Position numbers and translations under genes: made by a program. The notes beneath the pieces are model-generated. The model saw nothing but the letters and a program-made list of their open reading frames with translations. It was not told the origin of the DNA and did not search any database. Shown here in pieces: positions 10,347-19,065 of a stretch of 64,000 bases of DNA. The number at the start of each line of letters is the position of its first letter. The first letter of the stretch is position 1. Origin of the DNA: Verticiella alkaliphila (lineage in GTDB: Bacteria > Pseudomonadota > Gammaproteobacteria > Burkholderiales > Burkholderiaceae_B); assembly GCF_018904615.1 (NCBI RefSeq), contig NZ_JADCNH010000004.1, positions 159,661 to 223,660 on the forward strand, read 5' to 3'.

Positions 10347-11207
10347 CTACGGCAGTTCGAGCTCCGCCATCAGCGGCGCGTGATCCGAGATCCGCGTCCA
10401 GGGCATACCGCGCAGTACGCGAGCGCGGCGCACGGCAAACCCACGCTGATAGATGCGATCCAGACGGAACATCGGCATGGCAGACGGGAAGGTGCGCGGC
10501 GGGCGTGCCGTCACGGGCAGGCTGCCCGCCGACAAGGCCGGCAGCGGCTGCGACGGCCCTGCCCCATCACGCAGCCTCACAAAGGACTGACGCAGCAGAC
10601 GTACCGTCTCGCGCAGCTTTGGCGGCCCGCCACCCTTGGTGAGCTGCGCCGACCCGAACACTTCGTGCAGACCCAGCCGCTCCACGAGCGTGGCCGACAA
10701 GTCGTCGTTCCAGTCGTTGAAATCACCCGCGATCAGCACAGGCTCGCCATCGCGCACCACCTCGTCGATCCGGCGGATCAAGGCTTCGGCCTGACGGCCA
10801 CGGCTGGCCCCGAAAAGCCCCAGGTGCACCACGAAGCAATGCACCATGTGATCGCCGATGCGCACCTGGGCGTGCAACAGCCCGCGTTGCTCCAGACGGT
10901 GATCCGAGACGTTGAGATTTTCGTGGCTGAGGATGGGAAACCGCGAGAGCAGCGCGTTGCCGTGATCGGTGTAGCGCCGCACGGCATTGCATCCATACAC
11001 CATGTCCAGGTGCAAGGCGGCCGCGAGGGACTCGTGCTGGGCATCGAGCACACCCGCACGCTCATTGCGCCCCTGCACTTCCTGCAGGAAGACCAGATCG
11101 GCACCCAGGCCATACAGCCCGAGCCGAAGCTCGTTGAGCCGGACGCGGCTCATGAGGCCAGAACGGCCCTTGTGAATGTTGTAGCTGACGACGCGCAGGC
11201 GCGACAT
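10347..11207 (-). CDS. endonuclease/exonuclease/phosphatase (EEP) family protein
   Basis: 286 residues with no signal peptide, so cytoplasmic. The EEP metal-dependent phosphodiesterase motifs are present in order: RVVSYNIHKG (metal-site Asn), VFLQEVQG (Glu), HCFVVHLGLFG, LIAGDFNDWNDD (Asp/Asn) and the terminal RISDHAPLMAEL (catalytic His). The exact substrate (DNA, RNA cap-like or phospholipid head group) cannot be told from sequence. Start ATG at 11207 with AGGAG upstream. It follows aspS on the same strand, separated by a long hairpin. In related genomes a protein of this family lies next to cardiolipin synthase genes; that neighbour is not present here. Confidence 0.88.
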   Translation of the reverse strand: MSRLRVVSYNIHKGRSGLMSRVRLNELRLGLYGLGADLVFLQEVQGRNERAGVLDAQHESLAAALHLDMVYGCNAVRRYTDHGNALLSRFPILSHENLNVSDHRLEQRGLLHAQVRIGDHMVHCFVVHLGLFGASRGRQAEALIRRIDEVVRDGEPVLIAGDFNDWNDDLSATLVERLGLHEVFGSAQLTKGGGPPKLRETVRLLRQSFVRLRDGAGPSQPLPALSAGSLPVTARPPRTFPSAMPMFRLDRIYQRGFAVRRARVLRGMPWTRISDHAPLMAELELP

Positions 11208-11224
11208 GGGAAAGCTCCTGTCGA

Positions 11225-11262
11225 CGCGATACGCTGCCGGCCGAGGCCGGCAACGTATCGCG
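11225..11262 (-). other. long near-perfect hairpin in the aspS-EEP spacer
   Basis: CGCGATACG at 11225-11233 pairs with CGTATCGCG at 11254-11262, and TGCCGGCC pairs with GGCCGGCA inside it. The result is a 17-bp stem with one mismatch and a 2-base loop. No T-run follows on either strand. It lies between the aspS stop and the ribosome site of the next gene, so it may tune read-through or mRNA stability. Confidence 0.6.
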
Positions 11263-11270
11263 GTCTGCCG

Positions 11271-13070
11271 TCAGGACGCCGTCTTGACGTCCGGCTGGCG
11301 CAGGCGGATGTGCAGTTCGCGCAACTGCTTCTCATCCACCGAAGACGGAGCCTGGGTCAGCAAGCATTGCGCCCGCTGCGTCTTCGGGAAGGCGATCACG
11401 TCACGGATAGAATCGGCACCCGTCATCATGGTGACGATGCGATCCAGACCGAAGGCGATGCCACCGTGCGGGGGCGCGCCGTACTGGAGCGCGTCCAGCA
11501 GGAAGCCGAACTTGGCGCGGGCTTCCTCGGCATCGATCTTCAGGGCGCGGAACACCTTGCTCTGGACTTCCTCGCGGTGGATACGCACCGAGCCGCCGCC
11601 GATCTCCCAGCCATTGAGCACCATGTCGTAGGCCTTGGCCAACGCGGCACCCGGGTTGGTCTCGAGCAGATCCTCGTGGCCGTCCTTGGGGCTGGTGAAC
11701 GGGTGGTGAGCCGCGGTGTAGCGCTGGTCTTCCTCGTCGTATTCGAACATCGGGAAATCCACCACCCACAGCGGGCGCCAGCCCGGGGTGAAGAGGCCGT
11801 TGGCCTTGCCGAATTCGCTGTGACCGATCTTCACGCGCAGCGCGCCGATGGCGTCATTGACGACCTTGGCCTTGTCCGCCCCGAAGAAGATGATGTCGCC
11901 GCTCTGGGCGCCCGTGCGCTCGAGCAGCGCGGCGATGGCCGCATCGTGCAGGTTCTTGACGATCGGGGCCTGCAGGCCTTCGCGGCCCTTGCCGGCTTCG
12001 TTGACCTTGATCCACGCCAGGCCACGGGCACCGTAGATGCCGACGAACTGCGTGTAGGCGTCGATCTCGCTGCGCGAGAGCGCGGCTCCACCCGGCACGC
12101 GCAGCGCCACGACCCGACCGCCTTCGCTGTTGGCCGCACCGGCGAACACCTTGAACTCGACGTCCTTCATGACGTCGGTCATGTCGGTGAACTCGAGAGA
12201 CACGCGCAGATCCGGCTTGTCCGAGCCGTAGCGGCGCATGGCGTCGGCCCACGTCATCTCGGGGAATTCCGCGGCCAGCTCGACGCCCTGCACCTTGCTG
12301 AACACGCCACGGATCATGTCCTCGAAGATCGCGCGGATCTCGGTTTCCGACAGGAACGAGGTCTCGCAATCGATCTGCGTGAATTCCGGCTGGCGGTCAG
12401 CACGCAGGTCTTCGTCGCGGAAGCACTTCGTGATCTGGTAGTAGCGGTCGAAGCCGGACACCATCAGGAGCTGCTTGAAGAGCTGGGGCGACTGCGGCAG
12501 CGCGAAGAACTGACCGGCGTTCACACGCGAAGGCACGAGGTAATCGCGCGCACCTTCCGGCGTGCTCTTGGTGAGCATCGGGGTTTCGATATCGATGAAC
12601 CCGAGCGAATCCAGGTGCTTGCGCACTTCGATCGCGACGCGGTAGCGCAGCATCAGGTTGCGCTGCATTTGCGGGCGACGCAGGTCCAGCACGCGGTGCG
12701 TGAGGCGCGTCGTTTCCGACAGGTTGTCGTCATCGAGCTGGAACGGCGGCGTGACCGACGCGTTCAGGATCTCGATGTCGCGCGCCAGGATCTCGACTTC
12801 GCCAGACTTCAGATCCGCGTTCACGGTGCCCTGCGGGCGCTCGCGCACCACGCCAGTGATCCGCACGCAGAATTCATTGCGCAGGCGCTCGGCCACGGCG
12901 AAGGAGACGGGCTCGTCCGGATCGCAGACGATCTGCGCCAGGCCTTCACGGTCGCGCAAATCGATGAAGATGATGCCGCCGTGATCGCGACGACGATGCA
13001 CCCAGCCGAACAAGGTGACGGTCTGACCGAGGTGGTCTCGGCATACCTGGCCGGTATAGCACGTACGCAT
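11271..13070 (-). CDS. aspS: aspartyl-tRNA synthetase
   Basis: 599 residues, normal for a bacterial AspRS. It charges tRNA-Asp. Domains: N-terminal OB-fold anticodon-binding domain ([20 protein letters not shown]), class II catalytic core with motif 2 ([18 protein letters not shown]), the bacterial GAD insertion, and motif 3 ([15 protein letters not shown]) near the C-terminus. The open frame continues to 13277, but the extension is low-complexity shadow of the fmdB-like gene. The ATG at 13070 carries AGGAAG and begins the conserved MRTCYTGQV. The fmdB-like gene lies upstream on the same strand with a 70-base gap. Discriminating versus non-discriminating specificity is not decided here. Confidence 0.97.
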   Translation of the reverse strand: MRTCYTGQVCRDHLGQTVTLFGWVHRRRDHGGIIFIDLRDREGLAQIVCDPDEPVSFAVAERLRNEFCVRITGVVRERPQGTVNADLKSGEVEILARDIEILNASVTPPFQLDDDNLSETTRLTHRVLDLRRPQMQRNLMLRYRVAIEVRKHLDSLGFIDIETPMLTKSTPEGARDYLVPSRVNAGQFFALPQSPQLFKQLLMVSGFDRYYQITKCFRDEDLRADRQPEFTQIDCETSFLSETEIRAIFEDMIRGVFSKVQGVELAAEFPEMTWADAMRRYGSDKPDLRVSLEFTDMTDVMKDVEFKVFAGAANSEGGRVVALRVPGGAALSRSEIDAYTQFVGIYGARGLAWIKVNEAGKGREGLQAPIVKNLHDAAIAALLERTGAQSGDIIFFGADKAKVVNDAIGALRVKIGHSEFGKANGLFTPGWRPLWVVDFPMFEYDEEDQRYTAAHHPFTSPKDGHEDLLETNPGAALAKAYDMVLNGWEIGGGSVRIHREEVQSKVFRALKIDAEEARAKFGFLLDALQYGAPPHGGIAFGLDRIVTMMTGADSIRDVIAFPKTQRAQCLLTQAPSSVDEKQLRELHIRLRQPDVKTAS

Positions 13071-13140
13071 GAAAGCTTCCTGGAGATGAAGGATGGCGAA
13101 GAAGGGAGCGGGCGGCCCGCCGGGGCTGCCCGCGTGCGGC

Positions 13141-13458
13141 TCACGTGGCCGAGGGCGTGGGGGTGGCAGGCGCGGGTGCCGGCGTGGCCGCCGGGGCAGC
13201 GGCTTCGCTGCTGGACGCGCTGCTGCCGCTCGTGGCGCTGGCACCGGACGACGAGGCGCCCGAGCTGCTGTTGCCATTATTGCGGAAATCCGTGACGTAC
13301 CAGCCCGAGCCCTTGAGCTGGAAGCCGGCAGCCGTCACCTGTTTGACGAGGGCAGGCTTGCCGCAGGCCGGGCAATCGACCAGGGGCGCCGCAGACATTT
13401 TCTGCAGCGCGTCATGCGCGTGACCACACGCTTCGCACTTGTACGCGTAGATAGGCAT
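13141..13458 (-). CDS. FmdB-family zinc-ribbon protein
   Basis: 105 residues. The N-terminal half is the FmdB regulatory/zinc-ribbon domain: [19 protein letters not shown], then [23 protein letters not shown], giving two CxxC pairs for one zinc. WYVTDFRN follows, as in many proteobacterial members. The C-terminal ~40 residues are Ser/Ala then Pro/Ala/Thr-rich and presumably disordered. The function of this family in beta-proteobacteria is unknown. The frame begins five codons earlier, but homology begins at the ATG at 13458. It is just upstream of aspS on the same strand, a common neighbourhood. Confidence 0.9.
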   Translation of the reverse strand: MPIYAYKCEACGHAHDALQKMSAAPLVDCPACGKPALVKQVTAAGFQLKGSGWYVTDFRNNGNSSSGASSSGASATSGSSASSSEAAAPAATPAPAPATPTPSAT

Positions 13459-13559
13459 GGGAGGTTCCCACAAGAATGACAGACGAAACCCTTGATTTTA
13501 CCGCGTCTTGCGTAACATCAAGGTACTTTTTCCGGTAGATGCGGGCGCCGAGAGCGCCT

Positions 13560-13745
13560 TCAAGCCCTGCCCCCGCCGGCCGGTTCGTCTTCGTCCACCG
13601 GCGGCCCCGGAATCACGAAGCGGTCGGATGCCCAGGCACCCAGGTCGACGGATTTGCAGCGCTCCGAGCAGAACGGCCGCCAGGTGCTGTCCTCACGCCA
13701 GGGCACATCCCGGCGGCAGGTGGGGCACTTCACAACGGTGACCAT
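13560..13745 (-). CDS. yacG: DNA gyrase inhibitor / zinc-binding protein YacG
   Basis: 61 residues. YacG binds one zinc through C7, C10, C26 and C30 (KCPTCRRDV and [12 protein letters not shown] are visible) and can inhibit DNA gyrase by binding GyrB. The segment [14 protein letters not shown] is the conserved YacG helix and tail. Length is close to the E. coli protein (65). In many proteobacteria yacG follows coaE and pilD, which are absent here, so this copy is isolated from that cluster. An 86-base gap separates it from the fmdB-like gene downstream. Confidence 0.92.
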   Translation of the reverse strand: MVTVVKCPTCRRDVPWREDSTWRPFCSERCKSVDLGAWASDRFVIPGPPVDEDEPAGGGRA

Positions 13746-13874
13746 GGCAGTCTCACGTCAACGGAAAACGGACAACCCGGGATGATAACAATCCGGCGCG
13801 AATGAGCGCGGCGCCTGCCTGTGGCTGCGGTAACATTCTCCGACGTTTTCTTCTCGCTCCCTTGGAGACACCCC

Positions 13875-15031
13875 ATGCGCAAGCTCAAAGCCCTGCTGGG
13901 CGCCGCCACGCTCGCCGCGTGCGCCACCGCCCACGCCGACCTGACCGTCGGCATCAACCTGGGCACCACCGGCCCCGGCGCAGCCATCGGCATCCCCACC
14001 AAAGACACCGTCATGATGTGGCCGCGCACCCTGGGCGACCAGAAGGTCAACTACGTGCTGCTGGACGACGGCTCGGACGTGACGCAGGCCTGCGCAACGC
14101 GCACAAGATGCTCAACGAATTCAAGGTCGACGTCATCGTCGGCCCCAACCTCACACCCAACGCCCTGGCCGTGCAGGAGGTGGCTTCGCAAGCCCAGACG
14201 CCCATGCTCGCCCTCGCCGCCTCGGCCAGCATCGTCGAGCCGCAGGACGCGCCCAAGCGCCAGTGGTCGTTCAAGATGCCCCAGAACGATTCGCTCATGG
14301 CCCGCGCCCTGGCCGGCTACATGGCCAAGAACAACGTGAAGACGGTGGGCTTCATAGGCTTCGCGGACGCCTACGGCACCAGCTGGTGGAATGAATTTTC
14401 CGCCGCCGCCAAGGCCAACGGCATCGACGTCGTGGCCGACGAGCGCTTCCAGCGCAACGACACCAGCGTGACCGGCCAGGTGCTCAAGCTCATCGCCGCC
14501 CGCCCCGACGCCGTGCTCGTGGCCGGCTCCGGCGCCCCCGCTGTGCTGCCGCAAAAGACCCTGGTGGAGCGCGGCTACCAAGGCCGCATCTTCCAGACCC
14601 ACGGCATCGCCTCGCCGCAGTTCCTGCAGATCGGCGGCAAGGACGTGGAAGGCACCTATTTCCCCACCGGCCCCGTGGTGGTGGCGCGTGAACTGCCCGA
14701 GTCGCACCCGGCGCAGAAGGTGGCGATGGAGTTCGTGGAGCAGTATGAAGCCAAGCATGGCCGGGATAGCGTGACGCAGTTCGCCGGCGATGCGTGGGGG
14801 GCTTACATGCTGCTGGATGACGCCGTGCGCCGCGCCATGCGCGATGGCAAGGTGCAGCCGGGGACGCCGGAGTTCCGGTCGGCGCTGCGGGATGCGCTGG
14901 AGGAGACGAAGGAGCTGACGGTGCCGAATGGGGTGCTGAATATCACGGCGCAGGATCATCAGGGGTTTGATGAGCGGGCGGTGGTAATGGGGGTGATTCG
15001 CGGGGGGAAGTTTACTTACGCGAAGGAGTGA
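13875..15031 (+). pseudogene. LivK-type ABC transporter substrate-binding protein, frameshifted as sequenced
   Basis: Type I periplasmic binding protein for branched-chain amino acids or similar ligands. It starts at ATG 13875 (GGAGA site upstream) with a signal peptide (KLKALLGAATLAACATAHA), then DLTVGINLGTTGPGAAIGIP and NYVLLDDGSDVTQA. The reading frame then breaks near 14086-14095 (CAGGCCTGCGCAAC). In the next frame the protein continues as NAHKMLNEFKVDVIVGPN through VKTVGFIGFADAYGTSWWNE to the stop at 15031. Restoring one base gives an uninterrupted ~385-residue protein of normal length. No permease or ATPase genes are adjacent, so it would be an orphan binding protein. It may be a real lesion or a sequencing error. 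Confidence 0.88.
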
Positions 15032-15065
15032 GGGGGTAAGCAGCCTGCGGGTGGCTTGAATTGAC

Positions 15066-15095
15066 AAGGGCGGCCTTTTGGCCGCCCTTTGTTTT
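15066..15095 (+). terminator. intrinsic terminator after the LivK-type gene
   Basis: Perfect 10-bp stem AAGGGCGGCC / GGCCGCCCTT with TTTT loop, followed by TGTTTT. It lies 34 bases past the stop and 58 bases before the IS66 end. Confidence 0.9.
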
Positions 15096-15153
15096 CAGAA
15101 ATCTGGTGCTTGCGCTGCCGCCTTTGTCATTGCAACATTGCTGTCTTGTGATC

Positions 15154-15170
15154 GTAAACGCCCGGCAATC
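15154..15170 (+). repeat. IS66 terminal inverted repeat (tnpC end), copy 1
   Basis: GTAAACGCCCGGCAATC, the outer end next to the tnpC 3' end. It is identical to the end of copy 2 at 28481-28497 and pairs with 17502-17518 with two mismatches. Confidence 0.9.
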
Positions 15171-15188
15171 ACACCTTGACGGCGATGT

Positions 15189-16718
15189 TCAGCCCGCCGG
15201 CGTCCACCGATGCGGCAGCAGCTCCCCGACCTGATGGTTCTTCTGCGTCGGCAGCCGCGTGAGCACGTCCTTCAGATAGGCATACGGATCGTGCCCGTTG
15301 AGCCGCGCGGACTGGATCAGGCTCATGATGGCAGCCGCGCGCTGGCCTGCGCGCAGCGAGCCCGCGAACAGCCAGTTCGAGTGGCCCATCGCCCACGGCC
15401 GGATCTGGTTCTCGACCCAGTTGTTGTCGATCGGTGCATTGCCATCGTCGAGGTAGCGCGTGAGCGCGGGCCAGCGTTTCAGGCTGTAGTCGATGGCGCG
15501 GGCCGTGCCCGAGCCGTCGGGTACGCGCTCACGCTGCGCCAGCAACCACCGATGCAAGGTCTCGGCCACCGGCCTGGCGCGCTCCTGACGCAGATGCCGG
15601 CGTTCATCGGCGTCCAGCTCGGCCGCCTCGCGCTCGATGGCGTACAACGCACCGATCATCTCCAGCGCCTGACCGGCGATCTGGCTCTGGTGATTGGCAT
15701 GCAGTTCGTGGAACTTGCGTCGGGCGTGCGCCATGCAGCCCAGCTCGGTCACGCCGGCTGCGAAGCTCGCTTTGTACCCAACATAGTCGTCGGTCACGAG
15801 CTTGCCGCGCCAGTCGGCGAGGAACTGCCGGGCATGTTCGCCGGTGCGCCCGGGCGTGAAGTCGTAGACTACCGCGCGCAGCGTGTCGTAGGTCGTGGGC
15901 GTGTATGCCCAGAGATAGGCCCGGTGGGTCTTGCCCGTGCCGGGCTTGAGCATCTGTACCGGCGTCTCGTCGGCATGCAGCACGGTGCGCTCGAGGATTT
16001 CTGCGCGTAGTGCATCGGCCAGCGTCGAGCGCGGCAGCGCCAGGCCCGCCCGCGCAAAGATGCCTTCCTGCCGATACAGCGGCAGGTGATCGGCGTACTT
16101 GGCCACCAGCACCTGCGCGAGCAGGCCGGCCGTGGGCATGCCCTTGTCGATGACCTGGGCCGGTACGGGCGCCTGCTGGATCGTCTCGCAATGTTGGCAC
16201 ACCCACTTGCCCCGGATGTGCTCTTCGACAGTGAAGGTACCGGGCGTGTAGTCGAGCTTCTCGCTCACGTCCTCGCCGATGCGCTTGAGCGCGCAGCCGC
16301 ATGCACAGACGGTGTTCGCAGGCTCATGGCGGATCTGCACGCGTGGCAACTCGGGCGGCAGGCGCAGACGACGCGGCTGCGACGGCACGGTCGGTTGTGC
16401 GGCCGGTGTGCGCAGCGCCTCGATCTCCACCTCGATGGCCGCCATGTCCGCGTCCATCATCTCCTCGAACAGGCTCGCCTGCTCGGCGCTCATCTGCTCG
16501 CTGCGCCGGCCAAAGCGCCAGCGCTTGTAGAACGCCAGCTCCTGCGTGAGCTGATCGATGTGGGTTTGCTTGACGTGCAGTTCGCGATCCTTGGTAACGA
16601 TCCGGGCATCGAGTTGCGTCAATCGCGCGTCACGCGCGGCCAGCTCGCCCATCAGGCTTGCTGCCAGCGTGCGCAATTGCTGCGCATCCAGATCGCTCAG
16701 GGAGTCGGTGCTGCTCAT
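15189..16718 (-). CDS. tnpC: IS66 transposase TnpC, copy 1
   Basis: 509 residues. DDE transposase of IS66 elements: N-terminal coiled coil (LDARIVTKDRELHVKQTHID), zinc-finger-like region with CACGCALKRIGEDVSEKLDY and WVCQHCETIQ, catalytic core with VLHADETPVQ (first Asp) and LVTDDYVGY (second Asp), and C-terminal NNWVENQIRPWAMGHSNWLF with the catalytic Glu. Between RSTLA and DALRAEILERTVLHADE about 14-16 residues usually found in the family appear to be missing in frame (judged from memory of the family), so activity is uncertain. Start ATG at 16718; the upstream extension of the frame is not family-like. Confidence 0.92.
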   Translation of the reverse strand: MSSTDSLSDLDAQQLRTLAASLMGELAARDARLTQLDARIVTKDRELHVKQTHIDQLTQELAFYKRWRFGRRSEQMSAEQASLFEEMMDADMAAIEVEIEALRTPAAQPTVPSQPRRLRLPPELPRVQIRHEPANTVCACGCALKRIGEDVSEKLDYTPGTFTVEEHIRGKWVCQHCETIQQAPVPAQVIDKGMPTAGLLAQVLVAKYADHLPLYRQEGIFARAGLALPRSTLADALRAEILERTVLHADETPVQMLKPGTGKTHRAYLWAYTPTTYDTLRAVVYDFTPGRTGEHARQFLADWRGKLVTDDYVGYKASFAAGVTELGCMAHARRKFHELHANHQSQIAGQALEMIGALYAIEREAAELDADERRHLRQERARPVAETLHRWLLAQRERVPDGSGTARAIDYSLKRWPALTRYLDDGNAPIDNNWVENQIRPWAMGHSNWLFAGSLRAGQRAAAIMSLIQSARLNGHDPYAYLKDVLTRLPTQKNHQVGELLPHRWTPAG

Positions 16719-16780
16719 GCCTGGCAGTGTGCCAGAACGCCGGGGGCGCCGGTATTGCCGGCATCCCCGATTGCGCCGAT

Positions 16781-17110
16781 CTACAGGACCGCGATCGCGC
16801 TTCCCACGTGGCGCCAGGGTAGCCCAAGCACCAGCGCCTGCCATTGATCGGTCTGCAGCGCGAGCGCCGTCTCGCTGGCCGACGATGCCCACACGAAGCT
16901 GCCGCGGTTCAGGCGCCGAGCCGCCAGCCACACACCGATGCCGTCATGCACCAGTACCTTCATGCGGGTCGCGCGTTGGTTCGCAAAGCAGTAGGCGTGG
17001 TGTGGCTGCGCCGCGCCGAACACCGCGATCACGCGGGCCAAGGCCTTGTCGGCGCCAGCGCGCATGTCCAGCGGTTCGGTGGCCAGCCAGATCGCCTCGA
17101 CGGGGATCAC
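16781..17110 (-). CDS. tnpB: IS66 accessory protein TnpB (Orf2), copy 1
   Basis: 109 residues. The IS66 Orf2 family signature is clear: VEAIWLATEPLDMRAGADKA, then HHAYCFANQRATRMKVLVHDG and VWLAARRLNRGSFVW. TnpB is needed for transposition of IS66-type elements in the cases studied, but its biochemical role is unclear. The GTG start at 17110 overlaps the tnpA stop by four bases (GTGA), so the two are translationally coupled. tnpC follows 62 bases downstream. Confidence 0.92.
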   Translation of the reverse strand: MIPVEAIWLATEPLDMRAGADKALARVIAVFGAAQPHHAYCFANQRATRMKVLVHDGIGVWLAARRLNRGSFVWASSASETALALQTDQWQALVLGLPWRHVGSAIAVL

Positions 17111-17445
17111 TGCAGCCACTCGCGCAGCCACGCTGCGCAGGCATCGGCCGCGCTGACGGGCCAGTGCAGCGAGGCCTGTACTTCTCCTCGCTGCACGCGG
17201 ATCTCGATGCGCTGGCCGACTGCCGACGAGGGGCCAGCGAGGACCGGAACGAAGGCTGGAGTGCTCGGCTCATGCTGCGCGCTCGCAAGCCGCAGCCATT
17301 TGTGCACGAGATTGGCGTTCAGGCCGTGTGACAGCGCCACCGCGTCGATCGAGGCGTTCGGCTCACCGCATTCAGCGACAACCTGTGCCTTGGCCTTGGG
17401 ATAGGAGCGGCGAGCGCGCACCGGGGCCAATTCTGTCTTCGTCAT
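17107..17445 (-). CDS. tnpA: IS66 TnpA (Orf1), helix-turn-helix protein, copy 1
   Basis: 112 residues from ATG 17445 (the frame also offers an ATG three codons earlier). The N-terminal half has the transposase-8-like helix-turn-helix pattern of IS66 Orf1: RRSYPKAKAQVVAECGEP, then SIDAVALSHGLNANLVHKWLR. The remainder carries RIEIRVQRGEVQASLHWP. It is the first gene of the element, beginning 57 bases inside the terminal repeat at 17502-17518. It probably binds the ends or regulates the element. This gene has no counterpart in the truncated copy 2. Confidence 0.9.
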   Translation of the reverse strand: MTKTELAPVRARRSYPKAKAQVVAECGEPNASIDAVALSHGLNANLVHKWLRLASAQHEPSTPAFVPVLAGPSSAVGQRIEIRVQRGEVQASLHWPVSAADACAAWLREWLQ

Positions 17446-17501
17446 GGTGTCCACCTAAAAGTGGTGGACACTATCGGCTGGCCTTGGTGGCCTCAAGATG
17501 G

Positions 17502-17518
17502 GATGGCCGGGCGCTTAC
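17502..17518 (-). repeat. IS66 terminal inverted repeat (tnpA end), copy 1
   Basis: GATGGCCGGGCGCTTAC. On the minus strand it reads GTAAGCGCCCGGCCATC, the standard IS66-type end. Copy 2 lacks this end. The stretch 17519-17721 between here and the copK stop holds no recognisable gene. Confidence 0.9.
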
Positions 17519-17721
17519 GGTTGAGGTGCTGGGTTGACCTGCCCGACTTTTTCACACCACTGGGCTTTGGAGTCAAACCAATCTCCTATTAAGTGTTATT
17601 TGAACCTACACATTGAATCTTCTGTCCGGGGTAGGCACCGAAGGCCATGCGCCTATCCGAATCGGACAGGCGCTGGGACTTCTTTCTGACGCCATTGGGA
17701 GGCATCAGCAGATCGCGTGAA

Positions 17722-18006
17722 TTACCCGCCGTGCTCCTGTTCAAGCAGCGAGCTGAGGCGAGCAACTTCATTGCTGGTGATGGCAATATTGCGCCCATCC
17801 TTCGTCGGCACCGAAGCCCCGACATTGAGATAGACGGCGCGCCCGAAGCGACTTTCCTGTGCCATCTTTCCATCCTTGAAGACGTACAGCGTTCCCCCGT
17901 CAGCCAGCGGAACCATCTCCTTGGCTGCCAGGGCTGCTGCATGACCGGCGAAGGCAGGCACGGAGAGGACGCTCAACAGGGCGGCAATGACAATTTGCGA
18001 TTTCAT
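17722..18006 (-). CDS. copK: CopK-family periplasmic copper-binding protein
   Basis: 94 residues with a signal peptide (MKSQIVIAALLSVLSVPAFA). The mature part fits CopK of Cupriavidus metallidurans: VPLADGGTLYVFKDGKMAQE, FGRAVYL, then TKDGRNIAITSNEVARLSSLL. CopK binds Cu(I) through methionines, and Cu(I) binding promotes Cu(II) binding. Here the KDGKM methionine is present, but fewer Met residues are visible than in the reference protein, so affinity may differ. An ATTACATTC half-site resembling the copA-copR palindrome lies at 18092-18100, upstream of the gene. It is the last gene on the minus-strand side of the copper island, about 130 bases after copD. Confidence 0.82.
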   Translation of the reverse strand: MKSQIVIAALLSVLSVPAFAGHAAALAAKEMVPLADGGTLYVFKDGKMAQESRFGRAVYLNVGASVPTKDGRNIAITSNEVARLSSLLEQEHGG

Positions 18007-18134
18007 GATCGACTCCTTTGTGAAAACGACGACAACTTGCGCCGCGTCGTTAAATGTAGAAGCGCGCGATCTACAGATCGCTTACCCGTGCATTACATTC
18101 AATTCATGTGCTGTCATTTAGAGCCAGTCAAGGA

Positions 18135-19061
18135 TTAGGTGCCGTTGGGAGAAAGGATGCCAAGCCACGCAACGCTCGCCAGAACCAGAACGGCTAACAT
18201 CGCCTCCGTGAACAGACTCTGCCGTAGCTTGACGACCGCTTGTGCGTGGTTGCCTGTTCTCAATGCCGCCTCCAGACTTGGGCTCAGTCGAAACCGATTG
18301 GCTGCCGCCAGCGCGAGCATTCCTCCGAACAACAGGAGTTTTCCTACGAGCAGGCGGCCATAGAGCGTTGAGAAGAGCGGATCAAGCGATGGCCCAGCGA
18401 TCAACAGGTAATTCAGGGCTCCAGTCACGACGAGTGCCGCCACGATCACCGTACCTATCCGGGCGAAACCATTGGATGTTCGGCTCAGGATCTCTACTGA
18501 GCCTTGCCCGGTATTTGGTTTGTTGGCCGCAAGCACCAAGAACGCGATCAATGCGCCTACCCAGGCACCGGCCGCCCAGAGGTGCGTGATGTCCGAAGCG
18601 AGATGAATGTATCCGCGCACGCCGTCATCCATGGCGCCATGTCCCGCCCATGCAAGGGTCGCCAGCGCCACGCCGGTGGAGAGCGCCATCACTGCAAATC
18701 GCACGGTCGCGTTCAATTTCAACATTGCGACGGGCACGCACACCAACAGCGCCAGGATGCGAATGCACCAGGCGATGCCCATGTGCGTGCCCGTAATGAG
18801 CATGTCGAAAACGTGCGTTGACAATTCCGCGTAGCTTTGGGCGCCGGACATGGCCTTGGCCATGACCGTCATGCCCCACATCGACAGGGCAATGCCGATG
18901 GCAGCGGATGCGCCAATGAGTACGCGATAGCGGCGCGAGATCGTCGAGGATCGCTCGTCGTTGCCCAAAGCATAGAGACCGAACATGGCGACGCCAAACG
19001 CCGCCGCCAGGTCCAGATAAAGCGCCAAGCGCAGGACGATGGTCAACCAATCCCCGGCCAT
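18135..19061 (-). CDS. copD: CopD-family inner-membrane copper protein
   Basis: 308 residues, mostly hydrophobic, with about eight membrane segments. It matches the CopD/PcoD family: DWLTIVLRLALYLDLAAAFG at the N-terminus, a His/Met-bearing THMGIAWCIRILAL, AGHGAMDDG, and the typical YIHLASDITHLWAAGAWVGAL. YGRLLVGKLLLFGGMLALAAANR follows. CopD works with periplasmic CopC, probably moving copper across the inner membrane, and can raise copper uptake when expressed alone. The start lies four bases after the copC stop, so the two are co-translated. Confidence 0.93.
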   Translation of the reverse strand: MAGDWLTIVLRLALYLDLAAAFGVAMFGLYALGNDERSSTISRRYRVLIGASAAIGIALSMWGMTVMAKAMSGAQSYAELSTHVFDMLITGTHMGIAWCIRILALLVCVPVAMLKLNATVRFAVMALSTGVALATLAWAGHGAMDDGVRGYIHLASDITHLWAAGAWVGALIAFLVLAANKPNTGQGSVEILSRTSNGFARIGTVIVAALVVTGALNYLLIAGPSLDPLFSTLYGRLLVGKLLLFGGMLALAAANRFRLSPSLEAALRTGNHAQAVVKLRQSLFTEAMLAVLVLASVAWLGILSPNGT

Positions 19062-19065
19062 GGGC

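Larger units (their letters stand above)
15154..17518 (-). mobile_element. IS66-family insertion sequence, copy 1 (complete ends)
   Basis: 2365-bp element with imperfect terminal inverted repeats at 15154-15170 (GTAAACGCCCGGCAATC) and 17502-17518 (GATGGCCGGGCGCTTAC), 15 of 17 positions matching. It encodes the standard IS66 trio tnpA, tnpB and tnpC in one direction (minus strand). IS66 elements normally duplicate 8 bp of target. Here the flanks are TTGTGATC on the left and GGTTGAGG on the right, with no duplication, so the element has recombined since insertion. A second, shortened copy in the same orientation lies at 28481-30260. Confidence 0.93.

Noticed and set aside
9954..13295. 1113-codon open frame on the plus strand opposite the EEP-family gene and aspS
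   Set aside because: Antisense shadow of the EEP-family gene and aspS; it also crosses the riboswitch and the hairpin.
17589..17942. 117-codon minus-strand frame overlapping copK
   Set aside because: Out-of-frame shadow of copK with a Trp/Arg-rich product; only copK has signal peptide and family motifs.
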